Source of the DNA: Scheffersomyces stipitis CBS 6054
Taxonomy: Eukaryota; Ascomycota; Pichiomycetes; Serinales; Debaryomycetaceae
Direction: 5' to 3'
Assembly: GCF_000209165.1 (NCBI RefSeq)
Contig: NC_009068.1
Coordinates: forward strand, 1,674,001 to 1,738,000
Length of the DNA stretch: 64,000 nt
Made by a program: the position numbers and the translations under genes
In this document: positions 21,801 through 31,284 of the stretch, piece after piece
How positions within the stretch are numbered: the stretch's first letter is position 1
Layout: every line of letters begins with the position of its first letter
The notes under the pieces: model-generated
Told to the model about the DNA's origin: nothing
The model's database searches: none
What the model saw: the letters and a program-made list of their open reading frames with translations, nothing else

Positions 21801-23583
21801 GAGACTGAGAAGAGTTGTTGGCATTAGAGTTTAGGGTAGAAGGAGGAGGATCGGTAGAGTTGCGTCTTCTTCTAGAAGATCGCATAGGAATTTCAGGCGT
21901 AATGATGTTGGGAGGGAAATCCTGTTGAGGAGTCGGAGGAATTCCAAAGGTAGACGAAGAAGGATCTTGTGGTGTTGCTGGTGCTAATTGTCTTAATTTT
22001 ACAGGCAGCTTCACAGGCAGATCATTAGTGATGTCTGGCAGAGGAAGAGATTGAAGCGACTCTTTTTCTCGTTGAATTCTTGGAGTTTCGTTGAAAGATT
22101 CTTTTGGAATTTCGGTATGATAATCTGTTGGAAATTCATTACGCGCATCTCTAGGAGAAATCTGTTCTGTTTGAGATTCTCTTTCTTTCTGAGCTTGTCT
22201 TTCTCTTTGTTCTCTTTCTCTTTCTCGAGATTCCCTAAGAGCTTCTCTGTGAGCGTCACGTTGATTTTCTCGTTGTGCTTCTCTTTTTTGAATTTCCCGT
22301 AGAAGATTACTTTGAATTTCTCTCTGAGTCTCTTTGTAAATATCTCTTTGATTGTCTTCAGAATCATCAGTCTCTTGGATTGATTTCTCTCTAGCATCTT
22401 TATTCTGATCTTTAAGTTCCTTACGACGTTCTCCCAAGCCTCTTGTATCACGTGGACTCTGTGGACTCTGCGCTTCTCTTTGTTGTTCGGCATCGATTGG
22501 CAAAGGTGGAAGTGGACTATTGCTTATGGAGACACGTCTGCCAGGAGATTGAGGAGCATTCCTTTGTTCTCTTTCTCGAAGAAGTTGCCTTTCCTTTTCT
22601 CTTTCTTGTAGTCTTTCCTTTTCTTTTTGAATAACTCGGTCTCTTTCGATTTCTCTTTCGATTTCTTTTTCGATTTCTCTTTGCTGCCTATCTTTCTGTC
22701 TTTGAATTTCTCTTTCCTGTTTTTCTGTTTTTACTGCTTCTCTTTCTTCGGTCTTCTCTTCCTTTTCAATTGGAGATTCGAGAGAGTCTGTAGATAATTC
22801 TGCCACAGAGCTAGACGTGATAGTCACAGGAATGCCTTTAGGGACTGTCCATTGTTCGCGAAGTATCTGAATCTGGTTTTCCTTTTTGGAAAGTAAGGCA
22901 TGGAGTTCTCTGTTTTCAAACATAAGCTGTTCGATGAACTCCTTGTCTGTGAGATGAGATCTGTCAAACCGAGGATCAGAAGGCGGAACATCATTGAGCT
23001 TGTTACTCCCTCTCCGGGGAGAGCCGATGGTCATGTTAAGCGTATACGAGTCCCTGTTGGTAACAGGCGAGTAGATGCTGGAACCGTTCGGAGAAGCTGT
23101 GTTGCTGTTGATAAGTTGAGAATTACTTATAGGCGATTTAGGCTGGTACGAATAGGCAAGATTGCTGAGATTGTTGTTGATCACGTTGTCGACATTGTTG
23201 CTGTGGTTGCTACTGTTGGGAGTCACATTCGGCTTGTTGGTGCTGGAACTGCTGTTGCTGGAGCTGGAAGAAGGACTGCCACCATACGATTGGTTGAAGC
23301 GTTGAGAGGAATTAAGCTTCGTAGAATTGTTGGTAGAAGTCGAGTCGATGTTAGCCACATTGTTGTCGTGGAAGCTACTGGCCACACTGCCATTGACGTT
23401 GGATGTCTTACTCGCGTTGGTACTGCTGGCAATATTGTCGTTGTTGCTAATATTGTTGTTACTGATGCCGTTCGTGTTATTGGAGCTTATATGACCCGTC
23501 ATATTCAGCTTCATGGCACTGGTAACAGAGCCGTTGTTGGGCAGATACGGTGCAGCCACCTCTGGTCGGGTGGAGACGTCCAT
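18895..23583 (-). CDS. BEM3: Bem3-like Rho GTPase-activating protein (PX-PH-RhoGAP)
   Basis: 1562-residue GAP for Cdc42-type GTPases, acting at sites of polarised growth. Regions in order: an Asn/Ser-rich N-terminus with long homopolymer-like runs; highly charged Arg/Glu/Gln helical stretches (about 278-341 and 421-471); proline-rich blocks (PPLPPAPPSLPP); a PX domain (about 980-1090) for phosphoinositides; a PH domain (about 1110-1215); and a C-terminal RhoGAP domain (about 1350-1550) with the arginine finger in GIFRLSG (about 1393). Order and C-terminal placement match Bem3 (1128 residues in S. cerevisiae); this copy is longer through low-complexity expansion. The frame opens 26 codons earlier at a TTG; the first ATG is at 23583. 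Confidence 0.93.
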   Translation of the reverse strand: MDVSTRPEVAAPYLPNNGSVTSAMKLNMTGHISSNNTNGISNNNISNNDNIASSTNASKTSNVNGSVASSFHDNNVANIDSTSTNNSTKLNSSQRFNQSYGGSPSSSSSNSSSSTNKPNVTPNSSNHSNNVDNVINNNLSNLAYSYQPKSPISNSQLINSNTASPNGSSIYSPVTNRDSYTLNMTIGSPRRGSNKLNDVPPSDPRFDRSHLTDKEFIEQLMFENRELHALLSKKENQIQILREQWTVPKGIPVTITSSSVAELSTDSLESPIEKEEKTEEREAVKTEKQEREIQRQKDRQQREIEKEIEREIERDRVIQKEKERLQEREKERQLLREREQRNAPQSPGRRVSISNSPLPPLPIDAEQQREAQSPQSPRDTRGLGERRKELKDQNKDAREKSIQETDDSEDNQRDIYKETQREIQSNLLREIQKREAQRENQRDAHREALRESREREREQRERQAQKERESQTEQISPRDARNEFPTDYHTEIPKESFNETPRIQREKESLQSLPLPDITNDLPVKLPVKLRQLAPATPQDPSSSTFGIPPTPQQDFPPNIITPEIPMRSSRRRRNSTDPPPSTLNSNANNSSQSPQPQAATAVSVLAQTAQQVVMKKASIVSIGSTSSSIPSAMSNVSASTSVGKLANIDKSLPDIEPSKSAATNSDKLSNDLLTATTSSSSLIQPLPPLPTSPIRHNTFSPPTIVLPDSDSSPEKEQLDNYSIVSPVDLKNFSPDLGQNRNFQSAPEKKMYSQARGSQSSGSFNQTNQYNQYKSRIKLPPTLQQLGDSSVPPLPPAPPSLPPMPALPAPPTPTDGASNFGLRSPANLDTGNNDSVVTPNVFGLQSRFNTPPSQATTQFSNTDYSATRRVPNTPDMLANGKFNMKLNEIPNPQLEEDSRSYISSPMHGSFTHSQVSPAQLSTFDNNNEGMRTPANPDFSSGETTLKHSNQTNQTPNSSFHVMSSKKADEDDTALFIRPEDFQTINIYVVSTINVNSLNQASKRSDDPNCTISIHDRETNKEMWRIRKTYSQLIAFDGEIRPIIEFFGLPAIPDKSLFLSNTPIKIEHRRAALQNYFNTIFMMPHIPHVVLYRMCRYLSLDFVNPLDDYKSGARKEGFLVRRHKGLGSNWKIRWCQVEGAYMEIYENPGGPLIEQIKLKGAQVGRQSNDNVAEDKGYRHAFLIIESQKSSKLSSSLPKYFFCAETDEERDSWVSTLVEFNDLSDITMTSDMSDSMLATPASNYQDELEYSTKRYVSGNSITPGLAHVSNYDQGSSYTSHSQEDKDSKESKKNKMRSIFPFRKNNSSHNQLSTDSILDEVDSIPPPPYPANNQSTQHYLNQMNLDDNVAKKIFGREIEDAYKLSNTETLGRVVPSIVARCLDYLIKTGSMYEEGIFRLSGSASTIRQLKEQFNTQFDLDLFESPLKPDIHTVAGLLKTYLRELPSPILGLHPYNHLNSVILHNSTLPPVSLALIFKEFINDRNNVDKIHYDMCYVIFKFLSQIIAQNQINRMNLRNVCIVFVPTLNISLEVLSTCLVDFEYIFENGKPTPDKDREVLDLHIPNF

Positions 23584-24031
23584 TGGAGTCAGAAAGAAAG
23601 AAGCAAAAAGAGGCTGCCAGCGATGGAAATTGAAGATGTGTTGTAAAAAAAGACAGCACAAATAAATAAGAATAAATAAAACGAGTGGAAAACAGTAAAT
23701 AAAATAAGAGTCTAAACTAAAAGGTTTGCAGGACTGCGAATGGACGTTTCACCGTCTATTCTCTACGCGTACGAGGCGAGACACTAGTCAGAAGGTTAAG
23801 GAAGACAAAGGTGTTCCGTAGAAATGGAGACCAGGCTGTGGAACAGTGGACAATGTTCAAATGTCGATTCGACGAAGCAGACAATAAAAAAGGAGCCAGA
23901 GAACAATAGGTTGGGGCAAAATACACGAAGGGCCCAGTACATAATATTCCTGATAATAAGGAAGATTTACTCCAGAACTCCTTTAAGAGATTATCAGGGT
24001 AATGCTAATCGTCTGTGTGTTCCAATTTGTA

Positions 24032-24083
24032 CAATAAATAAAGATAAAGATAAAGATATATATAGAGAGAGAGAGAGAAAGAG
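24032..24083. repeat. AAATA/GATAAA/GA microsatellite
   Basis: AATAAATAAA runs into three GATAAA-like units, then TATATATA, then about eight GA dinucleotides. Simple-sequence repeat, probably length-variable. Confidence 0.85.
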
Positions 24084-24213
24084 ATGCTATTTGTTAATAG
24101 CTCCTTCTACTATTTGGCATTTTGATCTTATCTTGATTCTCACTCTTGGTTCTTTCTCTAACCAACTTGTACTCAAATTTCATTTCTTGAATCTCATATT
24201 TACTATGGTACCC

Positions 24214-24256
24214 AATTAATTTATTTATCTATTTATTCATTTATTTATTTATTCGA
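24214..24256. repeat. TTTA tetranucleotide repeat
   Basis: About ten TTTA/TTCA/TCTA units in tandem, slightly interrupted. Simple-sequence repeat. Confidence 0.85.
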
Positions 24257-24453
24257 CATTATCGATTATTCTGTTCGTTCATTCTTGCCTCATATCCCCT
24301 ACTGGAATATTATTATCTTGAGATACAAAACGATTTCTTTGAATACTCATTTTTCATTCCAGTCCTTTTCTGCCCCACACCTCACTTACCCCATGCTCAA
24401 AATTCCAATAAATTCATTTTATCTCTGGTAGCAAATTCGAATACCGTAGAACT

Positions 24454-24768
24454 TTATTCGTGGATTCCAATGTGCCCGTCTTTACTATCTGCTCCAGTTT
24501 GTTCGCAGCCACCAAACACGTACACTTCTTCATATGCCCCTGAGTGCTCTATTTCTGAATTCGGAAATGCCACAATACCAATACGGACGTCTGGGCATCT
24601 GTCTGGCCAGCGCATCATACCGTCTTTATAACACTGGACTTTCTCTGTAACCACCGCTACCAATGTGATTTTCATTTTGGTGATATTGCGTTCTTTTCTA
24701 TCTGCTGTAGTACAGCCGTGTTTGTCTCCTCTATTGTATCCTTGTGTAAAAAATTTTAACAAAGCCAT
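24454..24768 (-). CDS. Possible small hypothetical ORF
   Basis: A 104-codon frame with an ATG start in the BEM3 5' region. No signal peptide, membrane segment or known motif; five Cys residues. Codon choice (GCG, GGG, GTG, CGC) is unlike the confirmed neighbours, which argues against coding. Kept only because the surrounding 1.9 kb has no other candidate. Confidence 0.15.
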   Translation of the reverse strand: MALLKFFTQGYNRGDKHGCTTADRKERNITKMKITLVAVVTEKVQCYKDGMMRWPDRCPDVRIGIVAFPNSEIEHSGAYEEVYVFGGCEQTGADSKDGHIGIHE

Positions 24769-25508
24769 TCATTGTATCATAAATCCATATTCTCCATGCA
24801 CTCTGGACCCTGGATATCTGTGATCGTACGCTGATCGTTTCAGCCTCCTGGTGTTGTCTGCTGCTCGCGGCATTAGCCAACCTCCACAAACGTGAACTTC
24901 AGCTACTAATTCGTATTTTGCCTAAAACATCACCTTCGACCGTGTTTGAGGCGTTCTAATGTGGAGTCACGTCAACGTCATACGTGTTTACACATATGGT
25001 ACTGTCTGATGATACTCTAGATATGATGGTCCTAGGAAGTAGCTAGACTGTTCTAAGGAGTATGCTACAATTCTGTAGTCGGCCTTATTTTACATTTTCT
25101 AGTCGCAATAAGACCATATCCAGTATCTTTTAGATTAAGCTGGATTTGACTATATACAATATACCAATTCTCTTCATTTTTGTATCATATACAGCTTTTC
25201 AGTCTTACATGATAAGCTCTCTTGTTGCAATACTAAGAATGAGATTATCTGTACGATCAAAGCCACGAATTAAGATGTGAAGATGTTGAAATGAGGTGCT
25301 ACACTATAATGATATTTGGTTAAAGAAGTAATCAACAGTCTCGGAATGATGATGTGCTATATGTTTACAACTATATGGTACAAGATATCATAATAAATGC
25401 TATTGTAATCAGAATAAACACTATTCTATATGCTTATGATCTAATGCCAAAATGTATAATTCTAGGATAAATAATTTAGTACCAATACTCGGACTTACAA
25501 CTTGTACC

Positions 25509-27764
25509 TCAGTATTTGGGAAGGTTATGCTTGGCCGAGTCAGTTTCTATCGACTGCTGCTTTTGGGCATTGGCCATCTTCTTGTAGTATGATCTCGTAT
25601 GTCTCATGACCTTGCGCTCGTCTTCGGGATCCTTCTTCAACGGACTGTTGGAAATTTCTCCCAAGTTCACGTTGTGAGCAATCAACTCCTTCACCATTTT
25701 GTTCACCGGTGCCTTCAACTCTTCCTCTTGGTATTGGTACACATAGTTGCTTGGAAGAATGGCGTTGGGCATCATAGCCCGGCCAAGCTTGATTACTTCG
25801 TTGGCCCAGATAGTAATATCGCTCTGTGGTTTCTTGTAAGGAGCCCAGTTCTTTTTACACCCTTTTGTCAACTCCTTCATCACCTGGTCTGTTCCCCATG
25901 TTGGATTCCACAAGAACTCTTCGTCGTTGTTCAATCCAATTAAATGCGAGAAAATACCGGTAGTCAAGGCACCATCAGAGTAACCTCCTTCTAAAAAGGA
26001 AATCACTCTACCATCCGTATGGATCTTCGCTAATTTAACAACATCGTGAGTAAAAGTAGCATAAAACGACGTGGGAACATTGATTCCATGTCGCTGCATC
26101 TGGGGATTCTCATACTCCAGAGCATCAAAACCAGCAGAAATTGTAATCAACGGCTTGAAGGGCGGTGGTGCTACGGGCTTCTCAAGCGATTGTCCCTGGT
26201 ACAAATGGGGCTTAAGCAAGAACTTGTTGTATTTGGCTAGGTTGTTCAAGTAATCTTGATACTGTTGCTCGTATTGTTTCTTAGCTGTGTTCAAGAACTG
26301 GTTTGCTCGATTAAGAAGTGCCACATACTTGGTTTGATAATGCTTGTAGAATTCCTCTTCCTTGCTCCACTCCTGTAAATGGACATTCCAAATATTCAAG
26401 TCGTGGTCCATGATACAAGTAGAAGCGTTCTTGATGTTTTCTTTGGTAGCATATCCCAACTCAGTGGGATATGACTTGATGTCATGCAACGAAAAATAGC
26501 CTACTTTTGGAAACGTAGCGAACCGTTTTCCGTAGTCATCTCTAGGATTTGACTTGGGATCGATCTCGTCATCTTCGTCCTGTCCGTAATCGCCTTGGAA
26601 TCCAGCTCTTTCCCAGCAAATATCCTGAGAACCATCTCCGTGGTGTAAGTCGATGTCGAGAATCACACAATGTGTGACTCCGTAACGTTCAAAGGCATAC
26701 TCTATACCAATTTGAACATTGTTCAACAAACAGAACCCACTGGGAAGACATGCATGTGAGTGGTGTCCTGGTGGTCTTATGACTACAAATGCTAGGTTGT
26801 GGTTGTCTTCCACATCCTCAGCATTAGTTCCACCATAAAGCGAGTCTACGGCTGTTTCAATAGTTCCAATAACGCCTTCGATGGCGTTAAGGGTCCTCGG
26901 ATTCACATAAATATCCCCTGAGTTCCAATCTTCCGGCACCTCCAAAGTATCGTTCAATAATTTGTCATGCGACTCGATACAGAGTTCAAAAAGCTTACGG
27001 GGCCAATTTTTGCCATGAATTTTACGAACGTGACTAGCGAAGATCGACCCTCTTCTAGTGGAATTGATGAGCTTGTAGTGAAAAGGAAACATGGTCAATG
27101 CTGAAGCTACCCCTATGCAAGAAGCCAAGAGTCTCTGAGGTCTTTCAAAAATAGTCGATAAATAGGACTTCGTAACCCATTTTCTACCAAAGGCATGTTC
27201 AGTTGAGTAAGGCGACAAAATAACCAAAGTTTTATCAGAATCGCTATTGAACCGTGGCGATTCATTTTGAATATGAGGATTTGAGTTCAAAAAGTCGGCA
27301 AAACTACTATTGAACTTAGATAATGATTGATCTATAAGAGGTGACGGCTTCAATATGTGCTCAAACTTGGGGCCAATATGGCTGTAGTATCCGTCTAGGC
27401 CACCCGGGCTAGGCGATTTGGTGAATGTCGTTCCAGCAGACTCCGGAGAAGATGACTTGGAAGACTTTTTGGTGGTGATTTTTGTCGCATGTGCCGGTAA
27501 CAACGAATACCTTCTTCTAGTCTTGAACTTGGGGATTTGTTCCAGGATCAATTCCTCCTCTTCCAACTCATCAATATCAACTATGCTCTGGTCGCGTGTA
27601 TAGTTGAATGTGTTATTGTGAAGAACTGTAGATTGGTCAATGGTGATATCTTTGACTTCATCGTCATCGTTGGCTGTGGGTCTGATTGTAAGGGTTGTTT
27701 CAAACTGTGAGATCAACGACTCTTCGGAATCGTTGTGTTTGGAAAGGGTTTCTTGTAAGGACAT
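25509..27764 (-). CDS. HOS3: Hos3-like class II histone deacetylase
   Basis: 751-residue zinc-dependent deacetylase. A polar N-terminus (1-170) precedes the arginase-like catalytic domain. Seen: RPPGHHSH (about 331; active-site His pair), DIDLHHGDGSQDI (about 371; metal ligands), ISAGFDALEYENP (about 548) and FLEGGYSDGAL (about 588). A long insert with Asp/Glu and Lys/Gln/Tyr-rich stretches lies between the second and third blocks. PSGFCLLNNVQIG and this insertion pattern match Hos3 rather than Hda1, and Hda1's C-terminal Arb2 domain is absent. Hos3 orthologues deacetylate histones and bud-neck/nuclear-pore targets. The C-terminal tail is basic. Confidence 0.88.
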   Translation of the reverse strand: MSLQETLSKHNDSEESLISQFETTLTIRPTANDDDEVKDITIDQSTVLHNNTFNYTRDQSIVDIDELEEEELILEQIPKFKTRRRYSLLPAHATKITTKKSSKSSSPESAGTTFTKSPSPGGLDGYYSHIGPKFEHILKPSPLIDQSLSKFNSSFADFLNSNPHIQNESPRFNSDSDKTLVILSPYSTEHAFGRKWVTKSYLSTIFERPQRLLASCIGVASALTMFPFHYKLINSTRRGSIFASHVRKIHGKNWPRKLFELCIESHDKLLNDTLEVPEDWNSGDIYVNPRTLNAIEGVIGTIETAVDSLYGGTNAEDVEDNHNLAFVVIRPPGHHSHACLPSGFCLLNNVQIGIEYAFERYGVTHCVILDIDLHHGDGSQDICWERAGFQGDYGQDEDDEIDPKSNPRDDYGKRFATFPKVGYFSLHDIKSYPTELGYATKENIKNASTCIMDHDLNIWNVHLQEWSKEEEFYKHYQTKYVALLNRANQFLNTAKKQYEQQYQDYLNNLAKYNKFLLKPHLYQGQSLEKPVAPPPFKPLITISAGFDALEYENPQMQRHGINVPTSFYATFTHDVVKLAKIHTDGRVISFLEGGYSDGALTTGIFSHLIGLNNDEEFLWNPTWGTDQVMKELTKGCKKNWAPYKKPQSDITIWANEVIKLGRAMMPNAILPSNYVYQYQEEELKAPVNKMVKELIAHNVNLGEISNSPLKKDPEDERKVMRHTRSYYKKMANAQKQQSIETDSAKHNLPKY

Positions 27765-28667
27765 TTCACAAGGTATACTAAAAAATGCAATGAATTGACA
27801 GTGATAGATGACGATGTTTGAAGAGCTATGTTTTCAATTAATATGCTCTGTTCGGATAGTTTACTTTTTATGTTCAAGTAGCTTTTATGTGAAACTATGT
27901 GGATACAATTGTCACTGTGTCAATATTATAACTCAAAATGTCCAATTTAAGCGAATGGTAGGGATGAACTGGATGGACTTCTCGGATAACAGTGACAGTC
28001 TTACAGATAATGAATCCATATATTGTCAATGCAAAAAAAGGTGGAATCCGGTAGGTGAAATCAATCAAATTATCAGGACAATGAAATTCTCCAGATCAAT
28101 AATTCTCCAGATCAAGCCAGATCAAATGTTCACAGCCAGATCAGATGGTGTATGGATGTTGGATTGACAACCTAGAAAGCTCAGACTCAGTTACTTCTAC
28201 GTCCGACTTCTCAAGTTCTGGTCACGTCGTCGGATCCAGTACTAAGAAAGCAAACAATCAAAGCACAAAAGCGGAGGAATGGACAACTGGAAATTCACAC
28301 TGTTTTGATTTTTCAATTGCTGACCTTGATTTTTTCAGACGCGCATTGTTCGTGCAGCTTTGGAACCTTCTTTAGCAGCCGGGGAAGAGCGCAATATGGA
28401 AATCACAATGGAACAATAGACTAGAATGTGAGGACTAAGCGGTGGATTATTGGTCGTATAGTATACTTGTGTTTGTTTCAGAGAGTATATGAGTAGATTT
28501 TAAGGTCCTGAATCTTTCATTTTCTTACTGTTGAAATTTCGCTAATTGTCGTAGATCTAATTATAACTGCGCATCTAGTACGTAATACCTAATGCTTTCT
28601 TATAGTTGCGTCTATTATATAGTTATCATACTTATCTACAACCCTTTCCCTTGTGCTAAATACATGA
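27765..28667. other. HOS3 promoter and LIP5 3' flank
   Basis: 903 bp between two minus-strand genes. It contains four copies of CCAGATCA (28091-28143, separate entry). Two overlapping plus-strand ORFs (27808-28167 and 28145-28375) have no domain and odd composition, so they are not called. Confidence 0.55.
28091..28143. promoter_or_regulatory. Four-copy CCAGATCA cluster
   Basis: The 8-mer CCAGATCA occurs at 28091, 28107, 28117 and 28136, all in the same orientation, within 53 bp and about 330-380 bp upstream of the HOS3 ATG. The recurrence is seen directly; a regulatory role is inferred. Confidence 0.4.
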
Positions 28668-29864
28668 CTATTCTCTGAAAATCTTGGGCTGGATCTCCTG
28701 GGCCAACCGAGGAGCCTCACCTACATTGTGTCTTCTCTTTCTGATCACATTCTCAATAAAAGCTTCTCCAGCCTTGTACGAAGACCTGACCAACGGACCA
28801 CTGGCCACATACAAGAAGCCCATCTCCAATGCTGTGTCCCTCCAGTAGTCAAACTTCTCTGGTGTTACGTACTCGACCACCTTCATGTGTCTCTTGGTTG
28901 GTCTCATGTACTGTCCAAAAGTCACGACGTCACAGTTGATCTCACGCAAATCCTTCAATGTTTGCAAGATCTGTTCGTCAGTCTCGCCCAAACCTAACAT
29001 AAGCGACGTCTTTGTCACCAAGGAAGATTTGGTCTCTTTAGCCCTCTGTAACACAGACAAGGACTGTCTATATGTGGCTCTACGGTCTCTGACAAATGGA
29101 GTCAAAGCTTCTACAGTCTCCAAATTATGGGCATATACATCCAATCCTGACTTGGCCAACACAGTGGCCATGTCCAAATCACCGCGGAAATCACCACCCA
29201 ACACTTCAACAAGAATTTGTGGAGCTTTCTGCTTGATTTTCATGACAGTCTCTGCCAAATGATGTGCTCCACCGTCCGCTAAGTCATCTCTGTCGACAGT
29301 GGTAAGCACCACGTATCCCAATCCCCATCGGCTGATGGCCTCAGCTGTATTTTCCGGTTCCATGGGGTCCGGCTTGGCAGGATTTCTGTTAGTCTTCACC
29401 AGGCAGAATCTACATCCTCGAGTACAAGTGTCACCCAACAACATGATGGTAGCTGTGGCTTCGGACTTTTTCCCACCCCAGCACTCGCCGATGTTGGGAC
29501 ACTTCGCTTCCTCGCAAACTGTCGCCAACTTCAACTCCCGGACATCCTTCTTCACGTTGTGGTACGATTTCCCTTTTGGGATGGGAACTTTCAACCACAG
29601 TGGAAGACGTTGATTGGGGTCTTTTCTGGCTGCTTCTAGAGGATCCATGATTTCGGATGCTTTACCACTGACGAAGTCGTCGAATGAAGGGCCAGAATTG
29701 AGGGCATCCGTGAAGACCGTCTTTCTTCTTCTTGTCTTGGGTTTGTCTAGCGCATCTGACTCTGTGGCTAGACTTCTGGAAAGAGTAAGCGTAGGTGAGG
29801 GACGCGTCCACACGGTTAAGGACCTCGATACGACGCGTGTGTTGTGTACCCTGAGCGCAATCAT
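28668..29864 (-). CDS. LIP5: Mitochondrial lipoyl synthase
   Basis: 398-residue radical-SAM enzyme that inserts two sulphurs into octanoyl chains on mitochondrial E2/H proteins. Seen: an Arg/Ser/Thr-rich presequence (about 1-35); the auxiliary-cluster motif [12 protein letters not shown] (about 115), unique to lipoyl synthases; and the radical-[11 protein letters not shown] (about 150). C-terminal blocks include GLGETDEQ and [13 protein letters not shown], the latter carrying the conserved Arg-Ser-Ser near the C-terminus. Length matches yeast Lip5 (414). Confidence 0.97.
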   Translation of the reverse strand: MIALRVHNTRVVSRSLTVWTRPSPTLTLSRSLATESDALDKPKTRRRKTVFTDALNSGPSFDDFVSGKASEIMDPLEAARKDPNQRLPLWLKVPIPKGKSYHNVKKDVRELKLATVCEEAKCPNIGECWGGKKSEATATIMLLGDTCTRGCRFCLVKTNRNPAKPDPMEPENTAEAISRWGLGYVVLTTVDRDDLADGGAHHLAETVMKIKQKAPQILVEVLGGDFRGDLDMATVLAKSGLDVYAHNLETVEALTPFVRDRRATYRQSLSVLQRAKETKSSLVTKTSLMLGLGETDEQILQTLKDLREINCDVVTFGQYMRPTKRHMKVVEYVTPEKFDYWRDTALEMGFLYVASGPLVRSSYKAGEAFIENVIRKRRHNVGEAPRLAQEIQPKIFRE

Positions 29865-30423
29865 CGACTAAGTGATGTAAAGAAAGAAACCGGCAATAGA
29901 AAAAATGGGGATTACAATTATGTCAGATCTTTAACTCTTCGGAAGTTATGTGCCTTTTGTGAAAAATAACTTCGGTGCATCTAGTCACGTGTTTCTCTGG
30001 CCCGAGTCACACCGGGTTTTCGCAGCCGTCCAGAGATGCCATAAGGTCAATTTACCAAGATTTAAGAGCATACAAGAAGAAGCAATATATGACAGGGTTT
30101 TAGGATCATATAATAGTATTGAAACTTGCTTATAACTATAACTTCAAATTGATTTATGAAAATAGAACCATTTTATATTTTGGCCATATACTATATCTTT
30201 TCCGAAGTACAATGCCGTACACTCTAGCAATATACCATCAGGTCTAATTCCATAATGTCATAGTTATACCATAATACCATCAGATATCTACAGTATCATA
30301 GAATGCTACATCATATAATACTATATCGTATAACTTAATACAGTACAATACCCTGTAGCACTCTGTACCATGCATTACAGCATACTACGTTCTATCTTAA
30401 CATGTATTAATCCAGAGTCTATA
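29865..30423. other. LIP5 promoter and IDI1 3' flank
   Basis: 559 bp. A Cbf1-type GTCACGTG (29984-29991) sits 120 bp upstream of the LIP5 ATG. From 30180 to 30410 the sequence is AT-rich and built of related ATAC/TATA words, with ATACCATCAG occurring twice, in the IDI1 3' flank. No RNA gene recognised. Confidence 0.5.
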
Positions 30424-31284
30424 TTAGAGCAAACGGTGGATTTCGTCGTCCTTAAACTGGTCCAAGCTGTCGAGGTTGCTCCACCACTTGAACAAGAACG
30501 TCTGGCAGATTAACTTGAACCACGGCGTGAAAACCAAGTTCTTGTCTTCAAACATCACCTTCAACTCGTCGGCACTGACGTACTTGTAGTCCTTGACCTC
30601 ATTGTAGTTGGCATTGATGGTGATATCATTTTTAGCCTTAAGAATCAAGATGTAGTCTATTTCGTGCTCGCCCCACTTGGAGGTTTCATCACCGGAGGCA
30701 GACTTGTAGTGGATTCTCGTCAAGTATTGGAAGTTGGCAAGTGGGGAGTCGCTGTATGGGATTCCCAATTCGTGGTCCAACTTTCTCTGGGCAGCAACCT
30801 TAGCACCCAGAACAGCAGCTGTCAAGGTGTTGATGTCGCCAGAGTCCGACTCAGGAGTAATACCCAATTCAGATGGCACACACAATGGGTGCGAACAGCA
30901 GGTGTTAGTCCACATGCCGGGAAACGTGATCTTTTCGTCAGCTCTCTGTTGTAACAACAACTCACCGTCTTCGTTAAAGAGGAAAACAGAAAAGGCTCTG
31001 TGCAACAAACCTTCATTAATGTTGTCCATAATATGGCAGAGCTTCTTCGTTCCAGCACCTACAGGTTTGTCGTCGTTGTCCAACACTATGCACAACTCTT
31101 CCATCAATCTGATCTGCTCCTCATCATGGCCATGAAACAAGTCTTCCTCATTTGAGCCGGATTTGACAGATCCAGCAGATCTAGGAATACCAGAAATCTT
31201 CTTCAATGGGGTGACTTCGCTCCATTTGCTCAAAATCTTCTCAGAAGTGAGACTGGCCACAAGCTCAGCGTAGTCGGTAGTCAT
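30424..31284 (-). CDS. IDI1: Isopentenyl-diphosphate delta-isomerase
   Basis: 286-residue type I IPP isomerase, interconverting IPP and DMAPP in the sterol/isoprenoid pathway. Seen: the Nudix-like fold with the catalytic Cys motif NTCCSHPLC (about residue 126), the preceding RAFSVFLFNEDGELLLQQRA strand-turn, and the second catalytic block GEHEIDYILIL (about 204) with the essential Glu. Length matches S. cerevisiae Idi1 (288). Divergent from BFR1. Confidence 0.97.
   Translation of the reverse strand: MTTDYAELVASLTSEKILSKWSEVTPLKKISGIPRSAGSVKSGSNEEDLFHGHDEEQIRLMEELCIVLDNDDKPVGAGTKKLCHIMDNINEGLLHRAFSVFLFNEDGELLLQQRADEKITFPGMWTNTCCSHPLCVPSELGITPESDSGDINTLTAAVLGAKVAAQRKLDHELGIPYSDSPLANFQYLTRIHYKSASGDETSKWGEHEIDYILILKAKNDITINANYNEVKDYKYVSADELKVMFEDKNLVFTPWFKLICQTFLFKWWSNLDSLDQFKDDEIHRLL

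Larger units (their letters stand above)
23584..25508. other. Long 5' region of BEM3 (1.9 kb)
   Basis: Spacer between the BEM3 start and the HOS3 stop, both on the minus strand. It contains GATAAA/GA and TTTA microsatellites (separate entries) and one doubtful small ORF (24454-24768). No tRNA or snoRNA recognised. The 24800-25500 part is AT-rich with nothing I can name. Confidence 0.5.

Noticed and set aside
27808..28375. Two overlapping plus-strand ORFs in the HOS3 promoter
   Set aside because: Different frames, no recognisable protein, and they cover the CCAGATCA repeat cluster.
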